Assembly: GCA_019236735.1 (NCBI GenBank) | Contig: JAFAIM010000026.1 | Coordinates: 111,233-175,232 of the forward strand | Direction of reading: 5' to 3' | From: Burkholderiaceae bacterium | GTDB lineage: Bacteria > Pseudomonadota > Gammaproteobacteria > Burkholderiales > Burkholderiaceae_F | DNA length: 64,000 nucleotides | Shown: positions 37,694 to 46,922 of the stretch, piece after piece | Layout of the letters: every line of letters begins with the position of its first letter | Numbering within the stretch: position 1 is the first letter of the stretch | Translations under genes and position numbers: made by a program | The notes under the pieces: model-generated | What the model saw: the letters and a program-made list of their open reading frames with translations, nothing else | Told to the model about the DNA's origin: nothing | The model's database searches: none

Positions 37694-38563
37694 ATGGCGC
37701 AACTGATCCTTTTCAACGTCTTCAACGGCCTGATCATCGGCGCGTTCTACGCGCTGATGGCGCTCGGCCTGTCGCTGATCGTCAATCTGAGCGGCGTGAT
37801 CAATTTCGCGCACGGCGGCTTCCTGGCGCTGGGCGCGTACCTCGCCTACTCGCTGATGCCGCTGTTCGGCTTCTGGGGCGGGCTGGTGGTGGCGCCGTTG
37901 CTCACCGCCGCAATCGGCCTCGTGGTGGAACGGGTGTTGATCCGGCGCGTGTACGGGCGCGATCCGCTGTACAGCCTTCTGCTCACCTTCGGCCTGGCGT
38001 ACATCCTGGAGGACGTGACGCGCTACATCTGGGGAGCGCAAAGCCTGCCCTACCCAATCCCAGCGGCGCTCGCGCGGCCGTGGAGCACCCAATTCTTTTT
38101 CCTAACCGGCTACCGCCTCTTCATGGTCGCGCTGGTAGCGGCGGCCGTTGGCGGCCTTTTCTTCGTGTTGGGGCGAACGCGCCTGGGCATGAGGATCCGG
38201 GCAGGCACGCTCGATCTGGAGACGGTTTCGGCGCTGGGAGTGAATGTGCGGGTGTTGCGCAACCTGAACTTCGGACTCGGCATCTACCTGGCCGGGCTGG
38301 CCGGTGTGCTGGCTGCCGGGATGCTGGGTTTGCAGCCGACCATCGGTACGTCGCTGATCATGCCCAGTTTCGTCGCAATCATCGTCGGTGGGCTCGGAAG
38401 CCTCCCCGGCACATTGCTGGGAGGATTGCTGATCGGAGTCGCTTCGGGGCTGACCACGGTGTTCGCGCCGTCGGCGAGCGAAGCGGTCATCTACGCAATG
38501 ATGGGCGTGGTGCTGCTGGTGCGGCCGCGCGGGCTGCTGGGCGAGGAAGGGCGGCTGAAGTGA
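37694..38563 (+). CDS. livH: Liv-type ABC transporter permease LivH
   Basis: 289 residues with about eight membrane segments; 'SLIVNLSGVINFAHGGFLAL' is the typical LivH N-terminal motif and 'SFVAIIVGGLGSLPGTLLGG' the cytoplasmic coupling region. The start ATG at 37694 gives 'MAQLILFNVFNGLIIGAFYA'. It overlaps livM by four bases (GTGA). Confidence 0.93.
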   Translation: MAQLILFNVFNGLIIGAFYALMALGLSLIVNLSGVINFAHGGFLALGAYLAYSLMPLFGFWGGLVVAPLLTAAIGLVVERVLIRRVYGRDPLYSLLLTFGLAYILEDVTRYIWGAQSLPYPIPAALARPWSTQFFFLTGYRLFMVALVAAAVGGLFFVLGRTRLGMRIRAGTLDLETVSALGVNVRVLRNLNFGLGIYLAGLAGVLAAGMLGLQPTIGTSLIMPSFVAIIVGGLGSLPGTLLGGLLIGVASGLTTVFAPSASEAVIYAMMGVVLLVRPRGLLGEEGRLK

Positions 38564-39507
38564 CGCGCGCGCGACAGCTCGCCCCCACGGTGGCGCTATG
38601 GCTGGTGCTACTGACGATGCCGATGTGGATCGGCGCGATCGGTGGGTACACGGAGCTCGCCAGCCGCGTGGTCGTGATGGCACTCGCCGCGATGGCGTTG
38701 AACTTCCTGCTCGGATACACCGGCACCCTTTCGTTCGGGCATGCCGCCTACTTCGGCCTGGGGGCGTACGGCGCCGGCATGACGCTGAAGTATCTGGTAC
38801 CAAGCACAGCCCTCGGAATGGTCGTCGGGGTCGTCGCGGGGACACTCGCAGCCGCGCTGCTCGGCGCTCTGATCGTGCGACTGCGCGGGGTGTATTTCGC
38901 GATGGTGACGATCGCCTTCGGTCAGGTCTTTTATTTCATCTCGTTCCGGTGGAATTCCGTCACAGGCGGCGACGACGGCCTCACTGGCTGGCAACGGCAG
39001 CCGCTCGCTTGGGGTCCGCTGCGGCTGGACATCCAGGCTCACGACAGCGCGTTTTACTACCTGGCGCTCGCCTGTTTTGCCGTCTCGGTTGCCGCAATGG
39101 CCCTTTTAGTCGCCTCGCCGTTCGGCCGCACGCTGCAGGCGATCCGCGAGAACGAGCGGCGCGCGCGTTTCGTCGGAATTGCGGTGGAGCGGCACATTTG
39201 GCTGTCGTTCGTGATTTCGTGCGCCTTCGTGAGCCTGGCCGGCACGCTGTACGCGCTGCTGAACAATTTCACCGATCCGCGCGCACTGCGCTGGGACATG
39301 TCTGGCAACTTCGTCATCATGGCCGTGTTGGGCGGAATGCGGTCGTTTTGGGGCCCGCTGGTCGGTGCGGCAGTGTTCGTGGTCTTGCAGGATTACGTGT
39401 CCAGCCACACCGAGAACTGGATGTCGATCGTCGGCCTGATCTTCGTGCTGGTCGTGCTGTTTTTCCCGCGCGGAATTCTCGGTTTGATACAACGCAGGGC
39501 TTCATGA
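38560..39507 (+). CDS. livM: Liv-type ABC transporter permease LivM
   Basis: 315 residues starting with GTG overlapping the livH stop. The permease has 'GYTGTLSFGHAAYFGLGAY', the EAA-like loop 'TLQAIRENERRARFVGI' and 'VIMAVLGGMRSFWGPLVGA'. It pairs with LivH in the inner membrane. It overlaps livG by four bases (ATGA). Confidence 0.93.
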   Translation: MTRARQLAPTVALWLVLLTMPMWIGAIGGYTELASRVVVMALAAMALNFLLGYTGTLSFGHAAYFGLGAYGAGMTLKYLVPSTALGMVVGVVAGTLAAALLGALIVRLRGVYFAMVTIAFGQVFYFISFRWNSVTGGDDGLTGWQRQPLAWGPLRLDIQAHDSAFYYLALACFAVSVAAMALLVASPFGRTLQAIRENERRARFVGIAVERHIWLSFVISCAFVSLAGTLYALLNNFTDPRALRWDMSGNFVIMAVLGGMRSFWGPLVGAAVFVVLQDYVSSHTENWMSIVGLIFVLVVLFFPRGILGLIQRRAS

Positions 39508-40253
39508 GTCTGTTGCAAGTCGAAGAGCTGTCGTGCTGCTTCGGCAGCCTGCGTGCAGTCGATTCGGTGTCGATGTCGCTCGACTCCGGCGAGCTGCGCG
39601 CGCTGATCGGAGCCAACGGTGCCGGCAAGACCACGCTGTTCCACCTGCTGAGCGGCTTCGTGCCGCCCAGCTCCGGTCGAATTGTTTTCGACGGCAGCGA
39701 TATCACCGCGCGCCCGGCGCACGAACGCGTCGCCATCGGCATCGCACGCACATTCCAGATCACCGAAGTGTTCCCCGAGCTCAGCGTGTACGAGAACCTG
39801 CGGGTTCCGGTGGAGTCGGAAGCCGGGCTGCGGATGCGTCCCTGGCTCGCGCCGGCGGCCGCAGTGCAGACCGAGGAACGGGTGCGCGAGCTGCTCGATC
39901 TGGGGGGACTCACGAAGAAATCGCAAAGGCTGGCGGGGGAACTGTCGCATGGCGACCAGCGCACCACGGAGATCTTAATGGCGCTCGCACTGCGGCCGCG
40001 GCTGCTGCTGCTGGACGAGCCGACCGCGGGGATGGGCGAGCAGGAGACGTTCGAGATCACCGAGCTGATCCGCCGGCTCCATTCCGAGCGTTCACTCACG
40101 ATCCTGCTGGTCGAGCACGATATGCGAGTCGTCTTCCACCTGGCCGATCGGATCATGGTGATGGCGGAGGGTTCGCTGCTGGCCAGCGGCTCTCCACAGC
40201 AGATCGCCGCCGATGAAGCCGTGCAAGCTGCCTACCTCGGAGCCAGCGATTGA
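39504..40253 (+). CDS. livG: Liv-type ABC transporter ATPase LivG
   Basis: 249 residues. Walker A 'GANGAGKTTLFHLLSG', the LivG hallmark 'GIARTFQITEVFPELSV', a signature motif variant 'LSHGDQRTTEI' and Walker B 'LLLLDEPTAGMG' followed by 'HDMRVVF' are all present. The ATG overlaps the livM stop, and the TTG of livF overlaps its own stop. Confidence 0.94.
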   Translation: MSLLQVEELSCCFGSLRAVDSVSMSLDSGELRALIGANGAGKTTLFHLLSGFVPPSSGRIVFDGSDITARPAHERVAIGIARTFQITEVFPELSVYENLRVPVESEAGLRMRPWLAPAAAVQTEERVRELLDLGGLTKKSQRLAGELSHGDQRTTEILMALALRPRLLLLDEPTAGMGEQETFEITELIRRLHSERSLTILLVEHDMRVVFHLADRIMVMAEGSLLASGSPQQIAADEAVQAAYLGASD

Positions 40254-41002
40254 ATGCCCTGCAGGCCGAAGGCCTGGACACCTACTACGGCAAGAGCCAC
40301 ATCTTGCACGGCGTGTCGCTCGCGCTCGGCGACGGACAGGTGGCAGCGCTGCTCGGCCGCAACGGTGCCGGCAAGACCACCGCGATGCGCAGCCTGCTCG
40401 GGCTGACACCCGCGCGCAAAGGCACGGTGCGAATCCTCGGGAACGAGTGCACTTCGTGGCCACCGTACCGCATCGCCGCGCTCGGCGTCGGCTACGTGCC
40501 CGAGGGGCGACGGGTGTTCTCGAACCTGACGGTTGAGGAAAACCTCAAGGTTCCGCTCTTGCGCGCCGGGCCCTGGAACCTCGAAGCGGTCTATCGCCTC
40601 TTTCCACGCCTCCAGCAGCGCCGCTCGCATCGCGGCCGCCAGCTGTCGGGGGGTGAGCAGCAGATGCTTGCGATCGGACGCGCGCTGGTGCTGAACCCGA
40701 AGATCCTGTTGCTGGACGAACCGTCGCAAGGCCTCGCGCCTTTAATCGTACGGGAGGTCTTCGAGGTGCTCGCCAGCTTGCGGACGCAAGGATTGTCCAT
40801 TCTGCTGATCGAACAGAACGTTCGTGCCGCGGTGCGAATCGCCGATTTCGCGTACGTGCTCGACGACGGCCGAATCGTCTATCAAGGAGCCGCCGCAGAC
40901 CTGGCGGCGGACGAGGAGCGCCTGCGCACGCTCGCCGGGGCTGCGGCCGAGGCGTGGCGGCCGACACCTGTGGCCGCGCACGCAGCACGGCCGCCCGCTT
41001 AA
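40250..41002 (+). CDS. livF: Liv-type ABC transporter ATPase LivF
   Basis: 250 residues from a TTG that overlaps the livG stop (TTGA); no in-frame ATG is near. Walker A 'GRNGAGKTTAMRSLLG', signature 'LSGGEQQMLAIGRAL' and Walker B 'ILLLDEPSQGLAP' are intact. It completes the five-gene importer. The C-terminal tail beyond residue 225 is Ala/Pro-rich. Confidence 0.94.
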   Translation: MNALQAEGLDTYYGKSHILHGVSLALGDGQVAALLGRNGAGKTTAMRSLLGLTPARKGTVRILGNECTSWPPYRIAALGVGYVPEGRRVFSNLTVEENLKVPLLRAGPWNLEAVYRLFPRLQQRRSHRGRQLSGGEQQMLAIGRALVLNPKILLLDEPSQGLAPLIVREVFEVLASLRTQGLSILLIEQNVRAAVRIADFAYVLDDGRIVYQGAAADLAADEERLRTLAGAAAEAWRPTPVAAHAARPPA

Positions 41003-41042
41003 GGTAAGAAACCGGCGGCGGATTGCCAGCCCGGCAGGAGGA

Positions 41043-41309
41043 CTACTGCAGCGGTGCCGCGAATTGCGGGCAGTCGGCGTCGACTGCCGGGTTGTCCGCG
41101 CCATCGGTCACCGACGATTCGGCGAACAGCGCTGCACCACAACGCTCGCAGTGCGTAACCGAGCAAGCGAGTTGTGCACGCGTCTTGCTGGCCGGCAGCA
41201 AGCTCTCCGTCCACGAGCCGCCGAAAACGTGGCCGCGCGCCTGCGCTTTGACCAAGGCGCCGCTTCGGGTCAGCGACCAGGTGATCGGGCTCGAGTCGGG
41301 AGTTTTCAT
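41043..41309 (-). CDS. Hypothetical small CxxC protein
   Basis: 88 residues in the 454-bp gap between livF and the decarboxylase, opposite strand. The only notable motif is 'CERCGAALF', half of a possible zinc ribbon. Third codon positions are GC-rich, as in real genes here, but nothing else identifies it. The rest of the gap (41310-41456) shows no gene and should hold the decarboxylase promoter. Confidence 0.4.
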   Translation of the reverse strand: MKTPDSSPITWSLTRSGALVKAQARGHVFGGSWTESLLPASKTRAQLACSVTHCERCGAALFAESSVTDGADNPAVDADCPQFAAPLQ

Positions 41310-41456
41310 AGAGACGATTGTGGCGAGCGCACGCTTATGCGTTCGCGTTGAAATGCGGCGAAAGCCCCCGCTATTCGATTTGAACCCGCGGGCTTGACCG
41401 ACCGCCCGGGGCCGTGATGCGATGCCGGTCGAATCCGTCGATTTCAGGGGAATTAC

Positions 41457-42914
41457 ATGACACCACCGGAGCAGCAGGAGTCACTCGACCCGGCCGATTG
41501 GGACGAGATGCGCAGCCTCGGCCACCGAATGGTCGATGACGCGATCGCGTATCTGATAGGCGTGCGCGAACGCCCGGCTTGGCAGGCGGTACCGGAAGAA
41601 ACTCGCGCCCTTTTTCGCACGCCTGCACCGGAAGCACCGTCCGGTGCGGCTGCCGCATACCGCGACTTCGTCCAGAACGTGCTGCCGTACCCGACCGGCA
41701 ACGTCCACCCGCGTTTCTGGGGCTGGTACATGGGCAACGGAACCGTGCTGGGGGCGCTGGCTGATTTCTTAGCCTCCGTAATGAACTCGAACCTCGGCGG
41801 CGGCAGCCATGCGGCCAATTTGGTCGAAGAGCAGGTTGTGAACTGGATGAAGGACATCATCGGGCTGCCGCAGGAATCGAGCGGCCTGCTGGTGAGCGGC
41901 GGCTCGATGGCCAACTTTGTCGGGCTGGCGGTTGCTCGCAACGCGAAGGCAGGCTTCGACGTGCGTGAGCTCGGCCTGCAAGCCGCCGGCGGGCAGTTGA
42001 TCGTTTACGCCTCCAGCGAGGTGCACAGCTCGGTACAAAAGGGCATCGAGCTGCTCGGAATGGGCAATCGCAGCCTGCGAAAAGTGCCGGTGAAAGGGAA
42101 CTACACGATCGATCTGACTGCTCTCGAAGCCGCCATCGGCGCCGACCGCCAGGCCGGGCGCCAGCCCGTCTGCGTGGTCGGCAACGCCGGGAGCATCAAC
42201 ACCGGCGCAATCGACGATCTGGTCGGACTGGCCGATATCTGCAAACGGCACAGGCTGTGGTTCCACATCGACGGAGCGATCGGCGCGGTGGCAATGCTCG
42301 CACCCAGCATCCGGCCGCTGCTGGCCGGAATCGAACGCGCCGATTCGGTCGGTCTCGATCTGCACAAGTGGATGCACATGCCATTTGAGGCCGGCTGCAT
42401 CCTGGTGCGCGACGAAGAGGCGCACCGCAAGACGTTTTCACTGACACCGGAGTACCTGGCGCGCGAGACGCGCGGGCTGGCCGCTGGAGCGCCCTGGTTC
42501 AGCGACTACGGCTTGCAGCTATCGCGCGAGTTTCGGGCGCTGAAGGTTTGGATGTCGATCAAGGAGCACGGCCTGGCCCGTTTCGGCCGAATGATCGAGC
42601 GCAACGTCGCGCAGGCGCGCCATTTCGGCCGCCTCGTCGAGGAAGCCCCCGATCTGGAACTGATGGCGCCGATCGGGCTCGACATCGTCTGCTTCCGCTT
42701 CCATCCAGGCGGCCTCGCGGATGCGGCGCTGGACGCGCTCAACAAGGAGATCCTGATGCGCCTGCACGAGGGTGGCATCGCCGTGCCGTCGTATACGACG
42801 CTCAACGGCCGATACTGCCTGCGGATCGCGATCGCCAACCATCGCAGCACTATCGAGGACTTCGAATTGCTTGCGCGCGAAGTTCGGCGAATCGGCCGGG
42901 AGCTTGCGCGGTGA
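41457..42914 (+). CDS. Group II PLP-dependent amino acid decarboxylase
   Basis: 485 residues of the aromatic-L-amino-acid/glutamate decarboxylase fold. The PLP lysine is K304 in '[14 protein letters not shown]'. The PLP-nitrogen Asp lies in 'FHIDGAIGA', and the N-terminal '[13 protein letters not shown]' and '[13 protein letters not shown]' are typical. It decarboxylates an amino acid, probably aromatic or branched; the substrate is not evident. It follows a Liv-type importer, which could supply the substrate (inference), and is followed in frame by a zinc-finger gene. Confidence 0.9.
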   Translation: MTPPEQQESLDPADWDEMRSLGHRMVDDAIAYLIGVRERPAWQAVPEETRALFRTPAPEAPSGAAAAYRDFVQNVLPYPTGNVHPRFWGWYMGNGTVLGALADFLASVMNSNLGGGSHAANLVEEQVVNWMKDIIGLPQESSGLLVSGGSMANFVGLAVARNAKAGFDVRELGLQAAGGQLIVYASSEVHSSVQKGIELLGMGNRSLRKVPVKGNYTIDLTALEAAIGADRQAGRQPVCVVGNAGSINTGAIDDLVGLADICKRHRLWFHIDGAIGAVAMLAPSIRPLLAGIERADSVGLDLHKWMHMPFEAGCILVRDEEAHRKTFSLTPEYLARETRGLAAGAPWFSDYGLQLSREFRALKVWMSIKEHGLARFGRMIERNVAQARHFGRLVEEAPDLELMAPIGLDIVCFRFHPGGLADAALDALNKEILMRLHEGGIAVPSYTTLNGRYCLRIAIANHRSTIEDFELLAREVRRIGRELAR

Positions 42915-42920
42915 GTTGGT

Positions 42921-43289
42921 TTGCAAGTAGCCAGGGAGTGTTTCGATGACCATCCTGAGCGAGAGGCTCTCGAGCGTGCGGCGCGCAGCAGCCTGGCGCA
43001 CCGGCGCATCCCGCGCATCGACGGTGCCGAGCGATCGCCGAGCGGCCAAGCCAAGTGCCGAAGCTGCGGCCAGAGCGTCGTGCGCGGGAGCTGGCGCATT
43101 CGGCTTGTGCACTTCCAGGACGGTCGCTTCTCTCCAGGCGGGTACGTCCACCTCGCCTGTCGCAAAGCGTACTTCGAGACCCATGAGATCCTCGATCAGA
43201 TCCTCCATTTCAGCTCGGATCTGAGCGATGACGATCGGCGCGAGCTCGCGCGCGCCTATGCCGAGGACCAACGCCCTGCGGACGTGTGA
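42921..43289 (+). CDS. PARP-type zinc-finger-like protein
   Basis: 122 residues. The core 'AKCRSCGQSVVRGSWRIRL' continues to 'YVHLAC', giving C-x2-C-x27-H-x2-C. The spacing and the 'I/V..G..RI' pattern match eukaryotic zf-PARP modules that bind DNA ends. An acidic helical tail 'SSDLSDDDRRELARAYAED' follows. It begins with a TTG two codons after the decarboxylase TGA, in the same reading frame; I find no in-frame ATG. It may be translated by coupling or low-level readthrough. Function unknown; a nucleic-acid-binding role is inferred from the finger. Confidence 0.65.
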   Translation: MQVARECFDDHPEREALERAARSSLAHRRIPRIDGAERSPSGQAKCRSCGQSVVRGSWRIRLVHFQDGRFSPGGYVHLACRKAYFETHEILDQILHFSSDLSDDDRRELARAYAEDQRPADV

Positions 43290-43311
43290 TCAACGAATTC
43301 GTGCGTCCCGC

Positions 43312-44427
43312 TCACTCGCTCGAAGCGTCGCATTTGAGGGCAAGACCACTTCGTCGTAGCACGCCGCGCAAATCGCGCAGCGCTGGAAACACCTCGTTGT
43401 TCCAGTCCCCGCCCTGCGCGTCGTACGCTCGCTGCTCGAATTCGACGATCTGCTTGTCTTCCCGGAAAATATTCTCGGTGAACCAGACGACGAACGGCCA
43501 CACGGCGTGGATCAGCCCCGGCACGGGCGGCTTCTTTACCGACAGAAAGCCGAAAGTTCGGTTCTGGCGTTGCCGGATATCCAGCGGCGTGTAGCACAGC
43601 CACACATCCAGCACCGGATCGTCGCTCTCTTTGATGTCGCGCCCGACCCAGACCTTCAGACTTTGCACCGGATAGTCGGTGCGAATTCGCATGTGGTCGC
43701 GGAAGTCCTTCTTTGATTCGTTGCGCTTGCGCGCCAGGTCAACGATGATCTGCTCGCCCAGTGTGGGCTTGCCTGCGGTTCTGCTGAAACTGTATTCAAC
43801 TTGGGCCCAGTTTTCGCCGTGATCTCGCCCGATGCACTGGGCACGGATCGATCCCATCTGTTTGCGGTGCATGAACTGATGGTTCATGTCGAACAGATTT
43901 TCGTGCATGAACGTGTAGTGGCACGCCACCTCGCGGTTCAACCGGCGAGTCTTGTAGTCCTTGCGCTGTGAAGAACCGAGGGAAACCGGCAAACGGCTTT
44001 CCGCGAGGACGGCGTCACCTCCGGGAAAGACCAGAATCAGTCCATCGACCTCGCGTACCGGATAGCTCTTGACGCCGTTGGGCAGCCCGCCCTTGCCCAG
44101 ATACGGCACATTGACGCACGTGCCGTTACACGCATACGTCCAGCCGTGGTAGTGGCACTTGAGCTGATCCCCCTCCACCACGCCGAGGTGCAGCGGAACC
44201 TGCCGATGAGCACAGCGGTCCTCGAGTGCAAAGACTTGTCCGCTCTTTCCCCGGAAGAGCACGATCGGCTCACCAGCGAACTGGCGGCCGAGTGTCCGAC
44301 CCGTCTTCAGTTCATCCGACCATGCGAGGGCATACCAGTAGTCGGGATGCGCGCCCACGCGACGCAGATCGATTTCGTCGGGGGTGACGACGGGCTCGGT
44401 GATCGATTCCAGGGCGGCCTGCTGCAT
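43312..44427 (-). CDS. Rieske [2Fe-2S] oxygenase, ring-hydroxylating/demethylase type
   Basis: 371 residues. The Rieske cluster ligands are C72 and H74 ('RCAHRQVPL') and C91 and H94 ('CHYHGW'). The mononuclear iron site is 'ENLFDMNHQFMH', with D180, H183 and H187. The histidines are spaced H-x3-H rather than the H-x4-H of VanA-type enzymes. It oxidises an aromatic or related substrate with O2, needing a reductase that is not in the window. It converges on the zinc-finger gene. Confidence 0.88.
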   Translation of the reverse strand: MQQAALESITEPVVTPDEIDLRRVGAHPDYWYALAWSDELKTGRTLGRQFAGEPIVLFRGKSGQVFALEDRCAHRQVPLHLGVVEGDQLKCHYHGWTYACNGTCVNVPYLGKGGLPNGVKSYPVREVDGLILVFPGGDAVLAESRLPVSLGSSQRKDYKTRRLNREVACHYTFMHENLFDMNHQFMHRKQMGSIRAQCIGRDHGENWAQVEYSFSRTAGKPTLGEQIIVDLARKRNESKKDFRDHMRIRTDYPVQSLKVWVGRDIKESDDPVLDVWLCYTPLDIRQRQNRTFGFLSVKKPPVPGLIHAVWPFVVWFTENIFREDKQIVEFEQRAYDAQGGDWNNEVFPALRDLRGVLRRSGLALKCDASSE

Positions 44428-44540
44428 TACACGCGCTCCATCGGTGGATTTGCGTGCAGATTACCCGGTTGTTACTAAGGTATCCATCGGCACCGCGAGA
44501 TCGCACGGCCGAGCAACGGAATCGCAGTCGCAGAAAGCCG

Positions 44541-46337
44541 CTACCAAGGACTCCCGCACATGCCCAAGAGGGAGTTGATCTCGATGCGGTGGCTTCCGAC
44601 GACGATGTCGGGCCACGTGTGGGGCTGCAAGGCGATTGCTCCGTTTTCGATCTCCTCGCGCGCGCCATTGCAACTGAAATTGCCTTGAAGGTGGGCCGTC
44701 TGCTTCCAGGGCCCGCTCGCATCCTGCTCGAAGAGGTAGCCGATCGAGCGGCCGTCGATAAAGACAATCGCCTCGCGTTGGCCTGGACCAAGGCTGACAA
44801 AGCGGGCCAGACACTGCCTCATCCCCGTCTGACAATACGGCCGCTGGGACGAATCGGGAAGAACGAACGCATCCTCGAAGAACGCCGCCGGCAGGGTTCG
44901 CCCGGCGGGGTAGACCGCGACTCTTTCCGCCATCTCGGCTGCAGTCGCCCGAGGGGGATTTCGCCCGGCGTACCGATTGGTCAAAGCCAGCGCGCGCTTG
45001 GCTCTTTCGGCGATCGTCGCCGCTTCGGCTCCCTCCTTGGCCTCGGCGAGCTGCTCTAGTGCGGCGCGACCCCACCGCGCCCCGTCGAATTTCAACGCCG
45101 CAAAATCGAACTTGTCGGGAGGTACTGCGCCCGATTGCAACCGCTCCACCTGATCCAGCACCGTCAGGCGCGCCGGATCCGCGATGGGCGAGAAGAGCAC
45201 CAGCACCACCGAAAGAGCGACGTAGGCGGTGACGACATTGGTGATCTCCATCCGCTTCATCCACGTCGGCGAGCGCACCGCGGCGCCTGCGTACCCGATC
45301 GCGTAGCACGCAGCGATCAGAATCACCGAGGCAGCAAATATCCGCTCGACCGTCCAGCCGTATTGGCCGACGCGCAGCGCGAGCGCCCAGGCTGCCAGCG
45401 CCACAAGCGGAATGAGCTCGAACGCTCCGAGCAGAACGGCAAACCGCTTGATCCGCGATTGCGTCTGCTCGAGCGCGCCGTCCTGGTAACAGCTGTTCAT
45501 CAGGAGAACCACGAAACCCGCCGAAACGAGCAAGAGCGCGGTTGCAAAATGGGTCTTCCAAAGAGGAGCCAGCGATATGAAGGGCAGGCTAACGAGAAAA
45601 CCGAAAAGGATGGCGACCAACAAAGGAAGGAGCCAAGAAAACAGCGTCAACGCCATCGAGCGAGCACCGCGAATTAGCGCGGGCTGAACGTCCGTCACGT
45701 GGATCGCAACGGCAAGCGCAAGGGTGGTTGCGGGAAACGCAAACCACCGCTTCTCGATCAATCGCGTGAAGTAGGTGATGTCGACCAACCGGAACAGTCC
45801 GGCACCGAGATGCAGCACGCCCCAGAACACACCGACGAAGACTGCGGCCAGGCCGCATTGCACGGCGACCTTCCAGGCGGTATCGAAGTGCCTCGGATAG
45901 GAGATCAGCAGTCGCTTCTCGATGATGCTGTCGATCACCAAGACATGGGCGACAAACAGGCTTCCTGTGAGCGCAAGCCAAAGCTGCGGCGACGGCCAGA
46001 AGCTCTCGGCGCCAGTGAAGTCGGCTGCCCGACCACGCAGCGCGTCGTGAACCCCGAGGCTGGCCACGATGACGATAGCGACCGTCGCCCACAGCGCCAG
46101 CGGTCGCGCTCGGACCTGACCGAACCCGAGCAACAGCAGCAGCGGTATATAGGAGAACACCACCAGCAGTGGAACGAAAGCGGGGGGCTCGGTCGCCGGC
46201 CACGACAACGGAGCTTTGGCGGCGTCGGTCAGAAGATAAAGCGCTGCGGCCTGGATGGCGGCAGTTAGCACGCGCGCAGCCAATACCGCCCGGCTGCCCG
46301 TCGCGTTCGGTTGGTTAGATGGGGCTTGTTCCGACAT
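44541..46337 (-). CDS. DUF4153-like multi-pass membrane protein
   Basis: 598 residues from the ATG at 46337, preceded by the strong site 'aggggac'. About ten to twelve membrane helices occupy the first 410 residues, followed by a soluble C-terminal domain of about 190 residues ending 'SLLGMCGSPW'. Features such as 'VLVIDSIIEKRLLISYPRHF' and 'HVTDVQPAL' fit the DUF4153 family. Its function is unknown. It diverges from the small periplasmic gene across a 185-bp gap. Confidence 0.75.
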   Translation of the reverse strand: MSEQAPSNQPNATGSRAVLAARVLTAAIQAAALYLLTDAAKAPLSWPATEPPAFVPLLVVFSYIPLLLLLGFGQVRARPLALWATVAIVIVASLGVHDALRGRAADFTGAESFWPSPQLWLALTGSLFVAHVLVIDSIIEKRLLISYPRHFDTAWKVAVQCGLAAVFVGVFWGVLHLGAGLFRLVDITYFTRLIEKRWFAFPATTLALAVAIHVTDVQPALIRGARSMALTLFSWLLPLLVAILFGFLVSLPFISLAPLWKTHFATALLLVSAGFVVLLMNSCYQDGALEQTQSRIKRFAVLLGAFELIPLVALAAWALALRVGQYGWTVERIFAASVILIAACYAIGYAGAAVRSPTWMKRMEITNVVTAYVALSVVLVLFSPIADPARLTVLDQVERLQSGAVPPDKFDFAALKFDGARWGRAALEQLAEAKEGAEAATIAERAKRALALTNRYAGRNPPRATAAEMAERVAVYPAGRTLPAAFFEDAFVLPDSSQRPYCQTGMRQCLARFVSLGPGQREAIVFIDGRSIGYLFEQDASGPWKQTAHLQGNFSCNGAREEIENGAIALQPHTWPDIVVGSHRIEINSLLGMCGSPW

Positions 46338-46522
46338 ACGAATGTCCCCTGGGAGTCTTCTGCGGCGTAGATTACCTTCGCACAGGGATGCGTCCAACGA
46401 CCCGCCGCCTGCCGATACGGTAGCAATACCTTTTCGTCGTTATTCACGTTGCCAGCCGCGCAGGAAAGCTGGTAGGGTTGCGCCCTGCTCGGCATTCCCA
46501 CGAGCCGGGTCGCGACTACTTG

Positions 46523-46846
46523 ATGCGCCGTCTTACCCTCGCCCTGCTGTTTCCGCTGCTGCTGATCGCGCAGCAAGGCGCGTTCGTCCATTCCCTCGAG
46601 CATCTCGCGGGGGGCACGGAAACCCGGCAGTCACAGACACAGACGCAGAAAGGCGCGCATCCCGGCGACGGCCAGTATTGCGAGAAGTGTTTCGTCTTCG
46701 CCCAGATTGGTGCAGCCGCGAGTTCCACAGCGGCCCCCGCTTTGGTCGCGGCAGAAGTGTTCGAAGCGATTGGCTTCCGCTTGCCGATCGCACCCATTGC
46801 CCAGGTTGCGGTTCCGCGCAGCCGCGGGCCACCGTTTCCCCTCTGA
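46523..46846 (+). CDS. Small exported protein upstream of TonB receptor
   Basis: 107 residues from the ATG at 46523 (an earlier in-frame start at 46478 adds a non-signal extension). A signal peptide 'MRRLTLALLFPLLLIAQQGA' is followed by 'FVHSLEHL' and 'YCEKCFVFAQIGAA', a His and CxxC arrangement seen in DUF2946-like proteins often near metal uptake genes. It lies 76 bp before a TonB receptor and probably shares its transcript. A metal-related role is an inference. Confidence 0.65.
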   Translation: MRRLTLALLFPLLLIAQQGAFVHSLEHLAGGTETRQSQTQTQKGAHPGDGQYCEKCFVFAQIGAAASSTAAPALVAAEVFEAIGFRLPIAPIAQVAVPRSRGPPFPL

Positions 46847-46922
46847 TCGATCCGTGAGTTGGTACCGGCGGGACCCCTAGCGGGGCGCGCCGGCGAGCGG
46901 TTCATCTCCAGGGGAGTTTGCG

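Noticed and set aside
42946..43224. 92-codon frame with an ATG overlapping the zinc-finger gene
   Set aside because: It is Ala/Ser/Arg-rich without motifs, while the other frame encodes a clear C-x2-C...H-x2-C module.
46338..46522. Cobalamin riboswitch before the TonB receptor unit
   Set aside because: TonB receptor leaders often carry one, but I find neither the conserved B12-box core nor the usual flanking elements here.
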